Source: Cunninghamia lanceolata
Lineage: Eukaryota; Streptophyta; Pinopsida; Cupressales; Cupressaceae
Assembly: GCA_027924645.1 (NCBI GenBank)
Contig: BSBN01000242.1
Span: 4,030,001 to 4,094,000, forward strand
DNA: 64,000 bases
Direction of reading: 5' to 3'
Shown here: one piece after another, positions 1 through 10,819 of the stretch
Position numbering within the stretch: the first letter of the stretch is position 1
Layout: every line of letters begins with the position of its first letter
Position numbers and translations under genes: made by a program
Notes under the pieces: generated by a model
What the model saw: only the letters and a program-made list of their open reading frames with translations
The model's database searches: none
Told to the model about the DNA's origin: nothing

Positions 1-388
1 ACACAATTTCAATGTTATTCACATGGTTAGCTGTATGCATGATGTTATGATCCACTATGTGGGCTAATCTATAGAGCATGTCAACACCTTCCTGTCCTTC
101 TTGTAACAATCCTCTTATACCTTCAACAATAGGTACCACCTCGTGAGCTAGGTGTGCTTGTTCGACAATTTGTTGAAATTCAGCTAGTTGTTTGTCCAAT
201 TTCTTAAGATGTTCCTCAAATACATGTATATCTTTGTTACCCATTTCTTCAAGAGGAGGAATTATTGGTTCTTCTATCCTATCACCAAATATGTCATGTT
301 GAGGTGTTATTTCACCCTTTGTAAAGTGGTTGTATAATGAGTTTTCCAATGTTTGCACACCATTGTTATCAATAGCATTAGAACCCAT
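1..388 (-). CDS. Unidentified gag-like N-terminal ORF, cut by the window edge
   Basis: An open minus-strand frame starts with ATG at 388-386 (MGSNAIDNNG...) and stays open to base 1, about 129 codons with no stop. The protein is acidic and hydrophilic and has a probable helical or coiled-coil stretch (around FEEHLKKLDKQLAEFQQIVE). I see no catalytic motif. In this retroelement-packed setting an N-terminal retrotransposon ORF (gag-like) is the likeliest reading, but I do not recognise the family, and a fragment of an ordinary gene cannot be excluded. It lies on the opposite strand to the element E gag remnant that begins near 2150. It therefore probably belongs to a separate element inserted upstream of, or into, E. 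Confidence 0.4.
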   Translation of the reverse strand, partial: MGSNAIDNNGVQTLENSLYNHFTKGEITPQHDIFGDRIEEPIIPPLEEMGNKDIHVFEEHLKKLDKQLAEFQQIVEQAHLAHEVVPIVEGIRGLLQEGQEGVDMLYRLAHIVDHNIMHTANHVNNIEIV

Positions 389-2140
389 TAGTCTACAAAT
401 TATTCTTACAAAGATGTTCCTAGGAGGGTAGCAGGTTATACAACTCATGCAAAACCCAATAACACTCAATGCCAAAACTAAGAGTACGATCAACAAGATT
501 AAGGTAGTTATGTTTGTTGAAATACACAATGTGTAATTGCAAAATTTGAAATTTGAATGCAAGGACACACAATGACGACACACTACAACTCAAAATCATA
601 TTTGAATGAGTGTCTAAAGGAGAAGAAAATCTAAAACAAGATTTTGACTACAAACCCTAGCTTTTTGCAAAAACTAGGTTATATGAAAAAATGCAAAATT
701 TCAACAAAACCCTAACAAATGATATATCAAATGCAAGGTGTAAGACCATGAAATAATTAATTGCTATAATTTATCTCAGATCTGATTTAAAAATTATATT
801 CTCAAATGTATCCAATAATATGCAAGGAAAATAATGCAAAACTATGCTATTATGCATGCATAGAATGCTTATTTTTTCAATTTTTTCAAACGTAAGCAGA
901 AGTTTTCAATGCAAGATGATTTATATGATATGAATGAATGTAAAGATTGATTAAAACAATCAACAAGATGTAAGTTAAAAAAAAAACACAGGTTCACCAA
1001 AATCTTAAGGGGTAAACAGAGAGATGATGGAATGTATGGATTGACTAGATCAAACCCCTCTTTCACTCCAACATTCAAGGACAAAGATTGAGCCAAGCCA
1101 CTACAAATGGAAGAGGGATTATCTACAGATCTTTGTGCTCTTGTTTTTCAAGTAAAGATAAGATTCAACCAAGATTTTATCAAACCCTAGGCTCAGTATG
1201 AAGGAAGCCCTAGTTATAAGATAATCAACTTGAAATAGATGATCAACAACATAGAGGATAAGTAAGATGTCAGAACCTGTTTCTCAAAAGTAGAGGTGTT
1301 GGAGGACAAATTCAGCAACCACCCAAGTCCAGATGTTGGAATCTGCTAGAGTTTAGAACTGATGAAATGTTGTAGATGATGTTGGAAACTTAGATCCAGA
1401 AGCTTAAGGCCCTATAAACTAGGGCAGCAACTAACCAAGTCCAGGTAGAGGGATTTTCTGACACTATTTTTGGATCCCAAAATTATAATATCTACACTGC
1501 TTCCCTGTAGCTTCACTTTTCCTACAACCTGTACTTGTAACCTGCACACAAGATGACAAGAGAGGGGGTTGGGGGTTGTGGTGTTTAGGAGCTTGCCTAA
1601 GTCAAGCCCCATAAGGACATTCAAGTCTTCCAACACCATTGTTAATGAGAGCGTGCACTTGCAGGGCAGAGGCTAAAGATAATCCAAATGATGAGATGAT
1701 TCAAATGATTCAAATAGTAATGATGTCACCTTGGTGGTGAAGCCCTTGAGAGAATGAAAGCTCTTCAACTCACAAAGAGATGGATGATGAAGCCATATCT
1801 GCAACAAACACAAAAATAATAACACAAATCTACAACAACTACCAAATGAATTCTCTTTGCTCCAATATCATAAGTTTGTGTTATCCATCTAGTTGTAAAA
1901 TGAAGTCATAAACTCACTTATATATGCTTTCCTGCTAACATTTACGAATTTAAATCACAAAAGCTGACAAAGAGAAACATTTTGGAAGGGTCCAAGCTGA
2001 CATACCAAAAGTTATCCCCGACCAATCAGGGGGGACATGGGCAGGTGGCACCCAAGTCTAGGGGCCTAAATTGGGTCAGGGATAAGTTAAAATAGGTCCC
2101 AAGGGTCCCAAAATGTCCTAGGTTTTGAGAGGTTTTTTTT
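389..2140. other. Non-coding stretch, probably LTR/leader of a minus-strand element
   Basis: Only short spurious frames occur here. The stretch lies between the minus-strand ORF at 1-388 and the point (about 2140) where gag-like coding of element E becomes readable on the plus strand. That makes it a candidate for the 5' LTR plus leader of the element carrying the 1-388 ORF. I could not find a convincing primer-binding site, TG...CA boundaries or a target duplication, so the assignment is tentative. Confidence 0.3.
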
Positions 2141-2149
2141 TGGGATGAT

Positions 2150-2828
2150 CAATTAAAATGTAAAATTAAGTATAAGGAAGAAAATAGGACCTAGGATTTA
2201 AACTAGGAGGTAAAAAGGCATGTGGCCACTTTTTACTCCATAACAAAGATAAAGGAAGAATATGAAAAAGAATTTTAGGAAGCCTGCACCTAAACAAAAT
2301 GCTCCTATCAGGTATCCTGAAGGTTTGAATGGAAATTTCTATGTTGGTAATAAAATTGGTCACAAAGATACTAATTGTAGAAGTAAGATGAATCAAAATG
2401 TTGTAAAGTGTTATAATTGTAATAAGGTTGGTCATAAAGATGCTGAATGTAGGAGTAAGTTAAATCAGAACTCCATTAGGTGTTATGCCTGCAACAAGAT
2501 GGAACATAAGGCTAATAAATGCAGAAGTAAAATGTCAAGGAATAATGCCCAACCTTTTCATGGTTACTGTTACACTTGTAACAAGTTTGGCCACAAGGTA
2601 ACTAATTATAGTTCTAAAGTGAGAAGAAATGGTAATGCTCAACAATCAAATTTCACCTGTCATAAGTGCAATCAAACAAGGCACTCTGGAAGGACTATAA
2701 GGCATGCTCCTCAAAAGAAGGTTGATATTGATCAAAAAAAGAAAGGAATGAGCAAAGTATGGAAGAAGAAGGAAGAATGTGAAATTTTTAGACCTCTACC
2801 TAGTGCAGATGGATCTTACGGTAACTAA
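2150..2828 (+). pseudogene. Element E gag remnant with zinc knuckles
   Basis: This is the C-terminal half of a copia-type gag. Near 2190 one frame reads DLGFKLGGKK, resembling the 'D+TGLGF' gag motif of Sireviruses. A frameshift near 2262 moves the reading into a 188-codon frame (2262-2828). That frame has CCHC knuckles of the C-X2-C-X4-H-X4-C type: CYNCNKVGHKDAEC and CYACNKMEHKANKC intact, CYTCNKFGHKVTNY lacking the last Cys, and CHKCNQTRHSGRTI degenerate. A first knuckle-like unit (VGNKIGHKDTNC) has lost its leading cysteines. The tail KVWKKKEE also resembles Sirevirus gag ends. In a functional element these knuckles bind the RNA genome. The upstream capsid part is not visible and pol does not follow. 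Confidence 0.65.
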
Positions 2829-3271
2829 AAGGATAAGGTATTGATTCAGGGAGAGTTATAAATACAAGTTTCCTCAAACCCCCTGAATGAATAAGATGTT
2901 GAATTTCTTAGCATTCTAGCTAAATTTGGTATGAACATACTCAGATGATGATATGAGGAAGTTTGGTCAAAATTCTGAAGCAATTGATTAACTTACAGAG
3001 GATTGCTGAATGGTTTTTGGTCTTTGCATATGTAAAGGGCGAATTAGGTCAAAACTGAGAAGGAAATTAATGCAAAGTAAAATTGGTGGGTGAAAGGGTT
3101 ATATAGACAATGTTTGATCATTTTATATCTCATTTGAACAAAGCTAAGTGAGTTGAAGAGATAAATAGAGAAGAAGATTCCCAGCAAGTGTTGAAGCAAA
3201 CCCTACTCTCTGCATCTTCAGGTATTTCTTGATTTCACTAATAAAAACCCTAAGGTCCTGAAGATACTGTA
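2829..3271 (+). other. Spacer between gag remnant and the long E ORF
   Basis: There is no coding frame worth calling. Where protease and the rest of pol would be expected there is only about 440 bp of stop-rich sequence, leading to the ATG at 3272. It could be a deletion scar or a leader for the downstream ORF. Confidence 0.4.
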
Positions 3272-4603
3272 ATGGTGACTCTAGTTGTGATAGATGTGGT
3301 TGAGATGCCAAGGCTAAAGTTTAAAAAGCATCCATTCAAGTCCACTGTGATAGATGAAGTTGGCACCTTCTCACATGTTCCTGCAAATGTGTTGCATACT
3401 GAAGACGTTCAGATATACATTCATTCACCGATAGATGAATATGATCACATGAAACTTGAACAATTTAGGAATGATAATTTTTTGGGAGATGATTTCCAGC
3501 TGAAACCTAAATTTAACAATATTGCTCCTAAGCACCATGATATCTAGAAGGGTTTTCCAAACTTTTGATATGAAGAATCTTGGGTTAGAATAGCCCTAAG
3601 TTGAATTCATGGAGACTTCTTTTGCTTGGACCACCCCTATCTAATCACTAAGGTTGCTATAAAAGTTGTGACTGGTTTATGTTCCTTTGGACCAGTGCCT
3701 ATTCTGAAACTTGTTAAGAATGAAGAAGTGATGAATCTCACCAGAGAAAAAATTGACAAGAGATCATTGACAGTGAATGATATTGAGGACTCGGGGGTCC
3801 AGTATGCAACTATGAACATTGCATACAAAATTTACTATACCAATAGGGAAAACTCAACCAATGCAACAACAATCTACATAGCCTACCAAATGATCCAAGA
3901 AGGAAAAGATTTTGACCTATGTGAGCTCCTACGGCAATAACTATTGGACAATCTGAAGAGAACAAAAGAATCAAAATACAAGTTCCGATATGGCTCTTTA
4001 ATTATATGTCTCATGTTTTATTTTTTGAAATAATTACCTAGCATAAAGGGATACTGTCTAGAAAATAGATACTTTGGTGGCCCACCAAATCAAGGATTAC
4101 ATGAGAAGTTTCCTTCATCATAAGCATTGCAACACTTTATTTTGGGGATTCTTTAAGACTTTCTAGATTGACATGTAATCTAGAGAAAGAATTCTAGTTA
4201 AAGTAGTAGAGAAATACAAAAATGACATAACATTCATGGTTGACAAAGATAATTGTTATATGGAGGTTGTTGAGCCAAGGACATTTTGGATTACAACCTT
4301 ACCATATGAGGTTTCAGAGTTTAATTTGATAGGTTATGCTAATATGCTACTCAACAAACCAAAGGATCCCTCCACTGGAAGATTTGGCACCTATGATGAA
4401 ATTGTTAGTAAATTAGTTAGAAAGGAGGTAGAGGAGAATGAAGAAAAGGTAAAAGATAAGGTAGAGAAAATGAAAACTAACCTAGAAGACATGCTTAAAT
4501 CTCATGAAGGCTCTCTAGGAGAAGCACAAACTATTTCCTCTGCACAATTGCCAAGAAGAATAAGCAGATCAACATTAGCTATAGCCACTTCCTTTGTTCC
4601 CTC
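3272..4603 (+). pseudogene. Element E long non-pol ORF, part 1
   Basis: These are successive stop-interrupted frames (3272-3547, 3626-3940 and 4236-4603) that read as one degraded protein with at least one frameshift between about 3940 and 4236. The N-terminal part is globular in composition (MVTLVVIDVVEMPRLKFKKH...). It is followed by a segment with YATMNIAYKIYYTN and, past a stop, KYKFRYGSLI. The end is charged and helix-forming (EENEEKVKDKVEKMKTNLED). Element A splits the frame at 4604. Beyond A the same frame resumes at 34322 if one copy of the 5-bp duplication is removed. The function is unknown. Sireviruses and some gypsy elements carry an extra ORF of unclear role (sometimes called env-like), but I see no signal peptide or membrane segment, so I do not call it an envelope gene. 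Confidence 0.5.
4599..4603. other. Left target-site duplication of element A (ccctc)
   Basis: ccctc at 4599-4603 immediately precedes the LTR start tgttgggactt. The identical ccctc at 34317-34321 immediately follows the LTR end gggtcccaaca. A 5-bp duplication is the usual product of LTR-retrotransposon integration. Confidence 0.9.
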
Positions 4604-5457
4604 TGTTGGGACTTAAAAATGGTCCCCAGAATGCCCCATTTTCCCCCCATGTTCTATTTGAATCCCACTTGAACCTATAGCTTATAACCGATTAGAGACA
4701 TCTTTCATAGGTTTTCATATGTTTGTCTTTTGAAAAAATACAACGGAAGAGCCCAAAAATAACTAAGTTAAAAAAATTCTACATATTTCCTTGTGTTTTT
4801 TCCGTTTGTCAAAAGTTGGAGTTTCAGGCTTCCTCCTTCCTTTGTGCTTCCCCTTTTGGTCTCAAAAATTGCCTAAGTGTTGAAATCCTAAGTGTTTGGT
4901 GGAGTTTTAGAGGTCGTAGTTCCTCCCTTTCATCTTCCTAATGGAAAGCAATGCGAAGAAGGCCACAAGGGCCAAAGTTTGCTTACAAAAGTGAAAAATA
5001 TTCTAAGTATCAAGTTTATAATGAAGGCTCGACGACCGACCCCCGACAGGTAAAATTTTCCTAAGGCATTCTACCATTCTATAGAGCATTCTAGTGGGCC
5101 CACAAGTTGAAGTGTAGAATGGTAGAAAGATGACACATGGTAGTTTTAGTAGATGATGGGCCTCTCCTCTTTGCTCTTCCAAAGGGAAGGTGGTAGATTG
5201 AAAGCCCAGCGGCCGACCCCTGATGTTTTCAAATTTGACTAAGTGTTTTGGGAGGAGGAGTCAGGGATTTCAGCTCTCCCTCTTCTTCAGGACAAGCAAG
5301 AAGCGAAAGGCCGAAAGGCTAAAGTCTACCTCAGCTCTAAGGAATTTTCTAAGTATGAGGCAGATTTCGTGGGTCAGAGTTGTGATGTTTTCTTTTCTTC
5401 CTTTTGGAAGGCAAGACAGTGAAGGCTCGAAGGCCAAAGTTTGATAGGGTTAATATT
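4604..5457 (+). repeat. Element A 5' LTR, left segment
   Basis: It matches 32077-32937 of the 3' LTR along its length, with scattered substitutions. Inserted element B interrupts it at 5458, and it resumes at 23537 after the duplicated atatt. It contains several degenerate copies of a module of about 100 bp that begins near ctaagtgtt and ends near aggccaaagt. Confidence 0.9.
5453..5457. other. Left target-site duplication of element B (atatt)
   Basis: atatt at 5453-5457 abuts the B start tgtaaggtacaca, and atatt at 23532-23536 abuts the B end gatgtgaca. The uninterrupted copy in the A 3' LTR (ggctaatattatactaag, near 32925) contains the site once. Confidence 0.92.
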
Positions 5458-8400
5458 TGTAAGGTACACATTCCATAACAAAAGTTACATAAGTAAATAA
5501 TCCACTTATTTACATCCACTCAAATAAAAAGATAGATCTCATAATCATTAATCAATAATATCATTAAATCTTACAAATCGCTTGCTTAATCTAGGTGTTA
5601 GCACTATAAATAATATACAATGTCCATTAGTTCTCATGCCATAAATCATCTAATGATAAATACAAGATACAATAATCATGTACAATATAAGAAATAATAA
5701 ATCAATCAAACTCTTCAGCCGCCACGAACCCACATGGTCCTCTTGTAAGCCAAGAGACAGGAACATGGTTCAGACGCTTTTCTGCCCAACCATGAAGCAA
5801 TTACACTTCCCCGGATCCCTTCATAACATGAAGGAAACCCAGCCCTGCATGAAATGTCTAGCAACCTGGAAACAACTAGCAGGAGGAAACACCTGATGCA
5901 ACTTGAAGTCTAATGTGTAAATATAAATAATGAAATGCAAATTGTCTCACAACAAGATGTGGCAGAGAAATATTTAAATAAAGTTTTGCTAGACAAATAT
6001 TCATCTCATTTCAAAGAATTCCCAACTTGTCCAAGCATATAAATAGTTTCAGGTTCAATTCCTGAAAAAGAGGAAAAGCCATCTCTGATATTCCACATTC
6101 GACATCCTAGCCCAGAAAGTAACCCCAAACACACATAAGAGATAAAAATATTTCATTTTCAAAAAAACAACCCATATTCACCTAAAAACTATTTCTAATC
6201 CCTTTCCCTTGCACAATCAACCGAAATACATTTCAAGTAGTAAAATCAATAATGATGTATGCCTAATCAACTTTAACAATGAGCTTCCATGCATGATTAT
6301 TTCAAATATCATTACTATCCTTTCTCAGTTCATGCAACAAAGATAAGAGAAAAATTCAATTTAAATAGAATAAATGCCAGTAATGTTTAATATGACATTT
6401 ACATAGATATCCATATGATAAACATGCTTAATGATTTCAATTGTTTAAGCTTGATCTATGATTTCATAACCAATTCAATAACACATGCTTTTGCCTAAAT
6501 ATAGTTTATTAGTTCTTTTCTTTGCTCTACCAACGAGAGTGCACTTTCAAGCAATATTTCAATAAGGAGATACATTTATTCATTCACCTCCACATAAAAG
6601 CTATAAAACTGATTATATTCCCTAACCCATGTTTCACTCATAATTTCTTAGATAAAGCTAAATCTAGAATTGAATAACAACAAGCAAGTTAATGACTTCA
6701 TACAATCAAATGATGACATGAACTTATGTATATATATAGTTTAACAACGTCATATTTAGCAATTAAACCTCTTTAAGAAACAACATAAGAAGCAAGTTGA
6801 ATAGATATATCTTATCTTTGCTATCAGGATTCATTTAAGTTATGCATGGAAACAATAAAACTAGGTATATTCTTTATCCCATATATATTTCATAAATTTC
6901 CCATATGAATCTAAAACTAACATTTTCAATCTACAAGCAATTTTATAATTCCACTCAAATAAGGTCACAACAGGGATTAAAATGAAATACAATATAATCA
7001 CATATAAATATCATGTTAAAAATAGCAATAGAGATAGACAGTCACTAATTAATACATATCTCATAATTGACAAACTAGGTAAGGCTGATTTTTTTAGATG
7101 ATTTAAAGAACTTAGTTACACACCTTCCATGAAAATTTTAGAGAAACCAAGTTCAAAAATCTAAAGATATTGATAACACAACAGACTATTTTTTTCTCAT
7201 GACAGGTTTACTAGTTTAAAAAAAAGTCAACTTGTTTTAATAATATAAAATAAAAGATAAAAGATAAAACTACAAAATAAGAGGTAAAATTTATACCCTA
7301 CTTTGAAACCATATATCCAAAAATTAGAAATACCCAGATCACTTTTTAAGAGATATGTCTAAACTAAGATAGATTACTATTTTTCTTTTCAGTCTCTTCC
7401 CAAGTTTTCTATTATGTTTTTTTTCCTATACAAGAAATTAATATTTTAATACTTTAAAAATCAGATTCATATCAAATAGCCTATCAAAACTTCCTACTAA
7501 CTTTTAAGAATTCCTAACAAATCCAATTCAACAAAAAATCCTTTATAATCTTCAAAATTAATGAAACTATAATTTGTCTAAATCTTTCTTTTTGCACAAG
7601 AAGCATATAAATCACAATTTGCCACACAATCCTTTATTCAATTATTTACCAAAGTAAGTCTTTGCTAAATCCTTTCATTACAAGAATCCTACCTCAATCC
7701 TTGTAGCAATTTGGTAAAATTAATGAAGATGAACCAATCAATTCAAAAAGCACAACAATCCTTCAATTCTTCACAAAATATACACTTTCCAATCCCTGAG
7801 CTTCAATAATCTAATTTTCTTTTCTTATTCTCCTTTCCATAATAAAATTGATAACTAAAAAAAAGATTGAAAAAAAGCTAATTCTCTTCTTTTAATAACT
7901 CTTCCTATTTTTTTTTCAAAACATAAAAAGCAAAATATAATATTATATTCTTAATAAAAGAAAAAAATAATATTAAAATGACTATTCATATTCATGCACA
8001 TCCTACTTAAAACTAATATTAGAAAATATAATTTTCCAATTCACAAATATGATAAATTTAATAATTGTTTCTCTAAATCTTTAAAATAGACATGCACATT
8101 CAATAATTAAATAAACTTAACAAATTAAAATAACTCAACTTATTTATTTTTCCAAAAGAAATTAATTACTAAAATAAATAAATAAAATAAATAATATAAT
8201 GCTCACATAATTAACCAAACACTATTTATTTATTTATTTTAAATTGAAAGAATTCTTCTTCTATTAATCAATCTTTTTTCTCAAATTGAAATAAATATTA
8301 TTATTTATTTCAAATTATAAAATAAAAGCATGCACATAATTTAAACCTATTTCAATTCTAATAATTAAATAATTGAAATACAAATTGCATTAATTTTTTA

Positions 8401-8966
8401 TTTTAAAAAAATATTAAAAACTATAAATATCTAACTAGATAATTAATTTAAAATAAAATCTAAGCATCAAACAAGTAATTAGTTTTATCTATTTATTTTA
8501 TTTTCTAATTAACCTTAAGAGTTAATTATCAAATAAATAATAGATTTACTTCTATGCACTTAAATAAATTAATATTGCATATAGATAACTAATCATTAAA
8601 TGCCATAACCACTAACAATATTTAAAGTAAAATGCACATTCAAGACTATGTAACTATGTAACGAATACATAATAAAGTCATTCAATAATGCAATATGAAT
8701 GATGCAACATGTATGAAACTAAGTGAGTGTGCGCATGCATTGGGTTTCCATCATGCCACCTCTTTCTTGGCGGCTAGAACATTTCTACTTCAACCATGTT
8801 CTCGTCTTTGACATTCTTCATGCACTCAGTCGCACTTAGATTTGTATTAATAGGTTAGTCCTTATAATCATAGCCAAATCAAGACAAGATATACATCCAT
8901 AATCTTACCAATAATAGTTGGTCATCAATCAACTTTCAATTTTATTATGTAAAATATCAACGATTT
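5458..8966 (-). repeat. Element B left LTR (3' LTR in element sense), main segment
   Basis: It aligns collinearly with 19942-23430. Examples are the shared start tgtaaggtacacattcc and the shared late segment cttggcggctagaacatttc at 8766 and 23236. It is strongly AT-rich, especially at 7800-8600. A short frame (5678-5896) also occurs in the other LTR copy (20162-20353, diverged end); I see no reason to regard it as a gene. Element C interrupts the LTR after the gattt at 8962-8966. Confidence 0.88.
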
Positions 8967-10484
8967 TGTTGATATGCGCCAAACAACTGAGAGGGGGGGG
9001 GTGAATCAATTGTCCCAAAAACTCAATCACTTCTGCACTTAAACATTAATCACTCATCCACAATTATTATGATTTAACAATGAATGCATGAAATCAGAAA
9101 CTTAATCATAGATACAACATTAAACACAAGAGACCAGATTTTATGTGGAAAACCTCAAGGTGGGGAAAAACCACAGAGAGGATTAACTCTCAAAATATAT
9201 TGTAATCTTTGAAAAAATGATGTTCAGGCTTGGTCACTCCACAGGCCCAAAACATACTGGCTCACTGCCATGAAGTACAGCTAGGTATAGCAGGGTCACC
9301 GTCTCAACCCAAAACCTAGAAATATTACAATAAGGGTTGTTAAAACCTATTGGTGGCTCACTACCAAGATCAACATCTTCTTCATGCCTAAGATTGATAC
9401 ATTGAAGTACAATAGTTCCTCTGCTCTACTATGCCTTTGCACCTCTTTCCTTATCTTCCTATCTTCGCACAAGGACATCTTTTCCATGACTCAACTACAA
9501 GTATTTATACACTTCTTCAACCTTGGAATGATCATCAAGGTTGGCATTACAATCATCAACCATTGGAACAATCTCCAAGGTTGGCATTACAAACATTTAC
9601 AAAATAGGTTTTGACCTATTACAACATTATACAAAGGAAATGAAGTAAAAGTGTATGCGGATCATGTCATGCCTTAGCTAGGACTCAAACACAATCTTCC
9701 ATGCTACAACATGCTTCCATAATCTTCAAGGGATCTCCGCAATTACTAGAATTAACCAAGTCGGTTAAGATTGGTTACACACTATGTTATCTGGGAACAA
9801 TCTTCAAACACAATCTCAATTCCTTAACGCGGACTAATGTCAAGATAGGAACATGATCAAGAGACATCCACAAGAACGTTATAATCATCAGAAGCAACCG
9901 CACAAACCTTAACCATTTTAACCATAGGAATCTTCACACTGGAACACATGAACTTCACTGTCTTCAACTGTCATAAAAGAAAGATAGCTTGCATACCACC
10001 AAAACATGAACCACTGCAATTGTAGGTGCCTATCATCCCAAACTTCCATCTAGAGTAGTAGAATAAAATACTTTATTACAGAGGAATGTCGAGAAAAACA
10101 CTTTCTCCCTGTCACCAGGGAATAATCAAAATAAGCAGGTTTTACTCTAGTGAATGAAACTCTCTCAAATCTTCACACCAGAGGCTTGAACTCAAGATTT
10201 AGTATCTTCAGACATCCCTTCAAATAAATTCCAATCTGCGGACCAAGATCTTTAAGTAAAAAGAAATGTGGAGCAATCTATCAGACTATTCTTCAGCATA
10301 CAACTCACTGTCTACACTGTACTTCACTGTAACTCACTTGATTCTTCCAGAGAGGCCATTTTTCTCAATATTCTCAACATATAAAGTTTCCAAACAAGTA
10401 GTAGAATAGGATACAAATGACACCAATGTCAACAAATAAATGTTGACATCAATGACAACACCGATTAGGCACATACTTGCAACA
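8967..10484 (-). repeat. Element C left LTR (3' LTR in element sense)
   Basis: It runs from tgttgatatgcgcc to acatacttgcaaca and is collinear with 14804-16313. In the first 280 bp I count by eye roughly one difference per 20 bases between the two LTRs, so the insertion is not recent. It includes a g-run (gagggggggggtgaatcaa, from 8991) near its left end, a feature shared with the element E LTR end (ttcacccccc). Confidence 0.92.
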
Positions 10485-10720
10485 ATCTCCCCCTTTGTCA
10501 TTGATGGCAACATATGATGTGAAAAACTACAATAGCCATCAAGACAAGATTCTCCCCCTAGCTCTTTACACATCTGCACTCTTTATCTACCTGAGTTTTT
10601 CACATGACTTCTCTCCCCCTTTGACATCAATGGCAAAGGGCACATACTTGCACTCTTCTGCTCTGATCCAATCTCTCTTCTGAACTTTTTGACTACTCCC
10701 CCTAAGAAGTAGCCCTTAAA
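10485..10720 (-). promoter_or_regulatory. Multiple polypurine tracts of element C
   Basis: Next to the LTR the minus strand reads gacaaagggggagattg. Further purine tracts follow on the same strand: from agattctccccctagc (10549-10564), from cttctctccccctttgac (10609-10626), and from ctactccccctaagaa (10693-10708). The tract next to the LTR would prime plus-strand synthesis. The additional internal copies match the multiple-PPT organisation described for Sireviruses. An exact consensus comparison was not possible here. Confidence 0.75.
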
Positions 10721-10819
10721 GCATCAATCTAGATTTTGATGTAGAACTCTAAGCACCACTGGACTGATGCACTCTTGTGCATCTTAGTTTAGACTAGGAG
10801 GGGTGATAACCCCTAACTT

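Noticed and set aside
3272..4603. Envelope-like gene in element E
   Set aside because: No signal peptide, transmembrane segment or glycoprotein-like features are visible. The protein is charged and coiled-coil-like.
5678..5896. 72-codon frame in the element B LTR, with a counterpart at 20162-20353
   Set aside because: It occurs in both LTRs only because they are copies. The ends differ and there is no domain.
9384..9614. Small ORFs at 9384-9614 and 15236-15460 as paired genes
   Set aside because: They are the same position in the two LTRs of element C.
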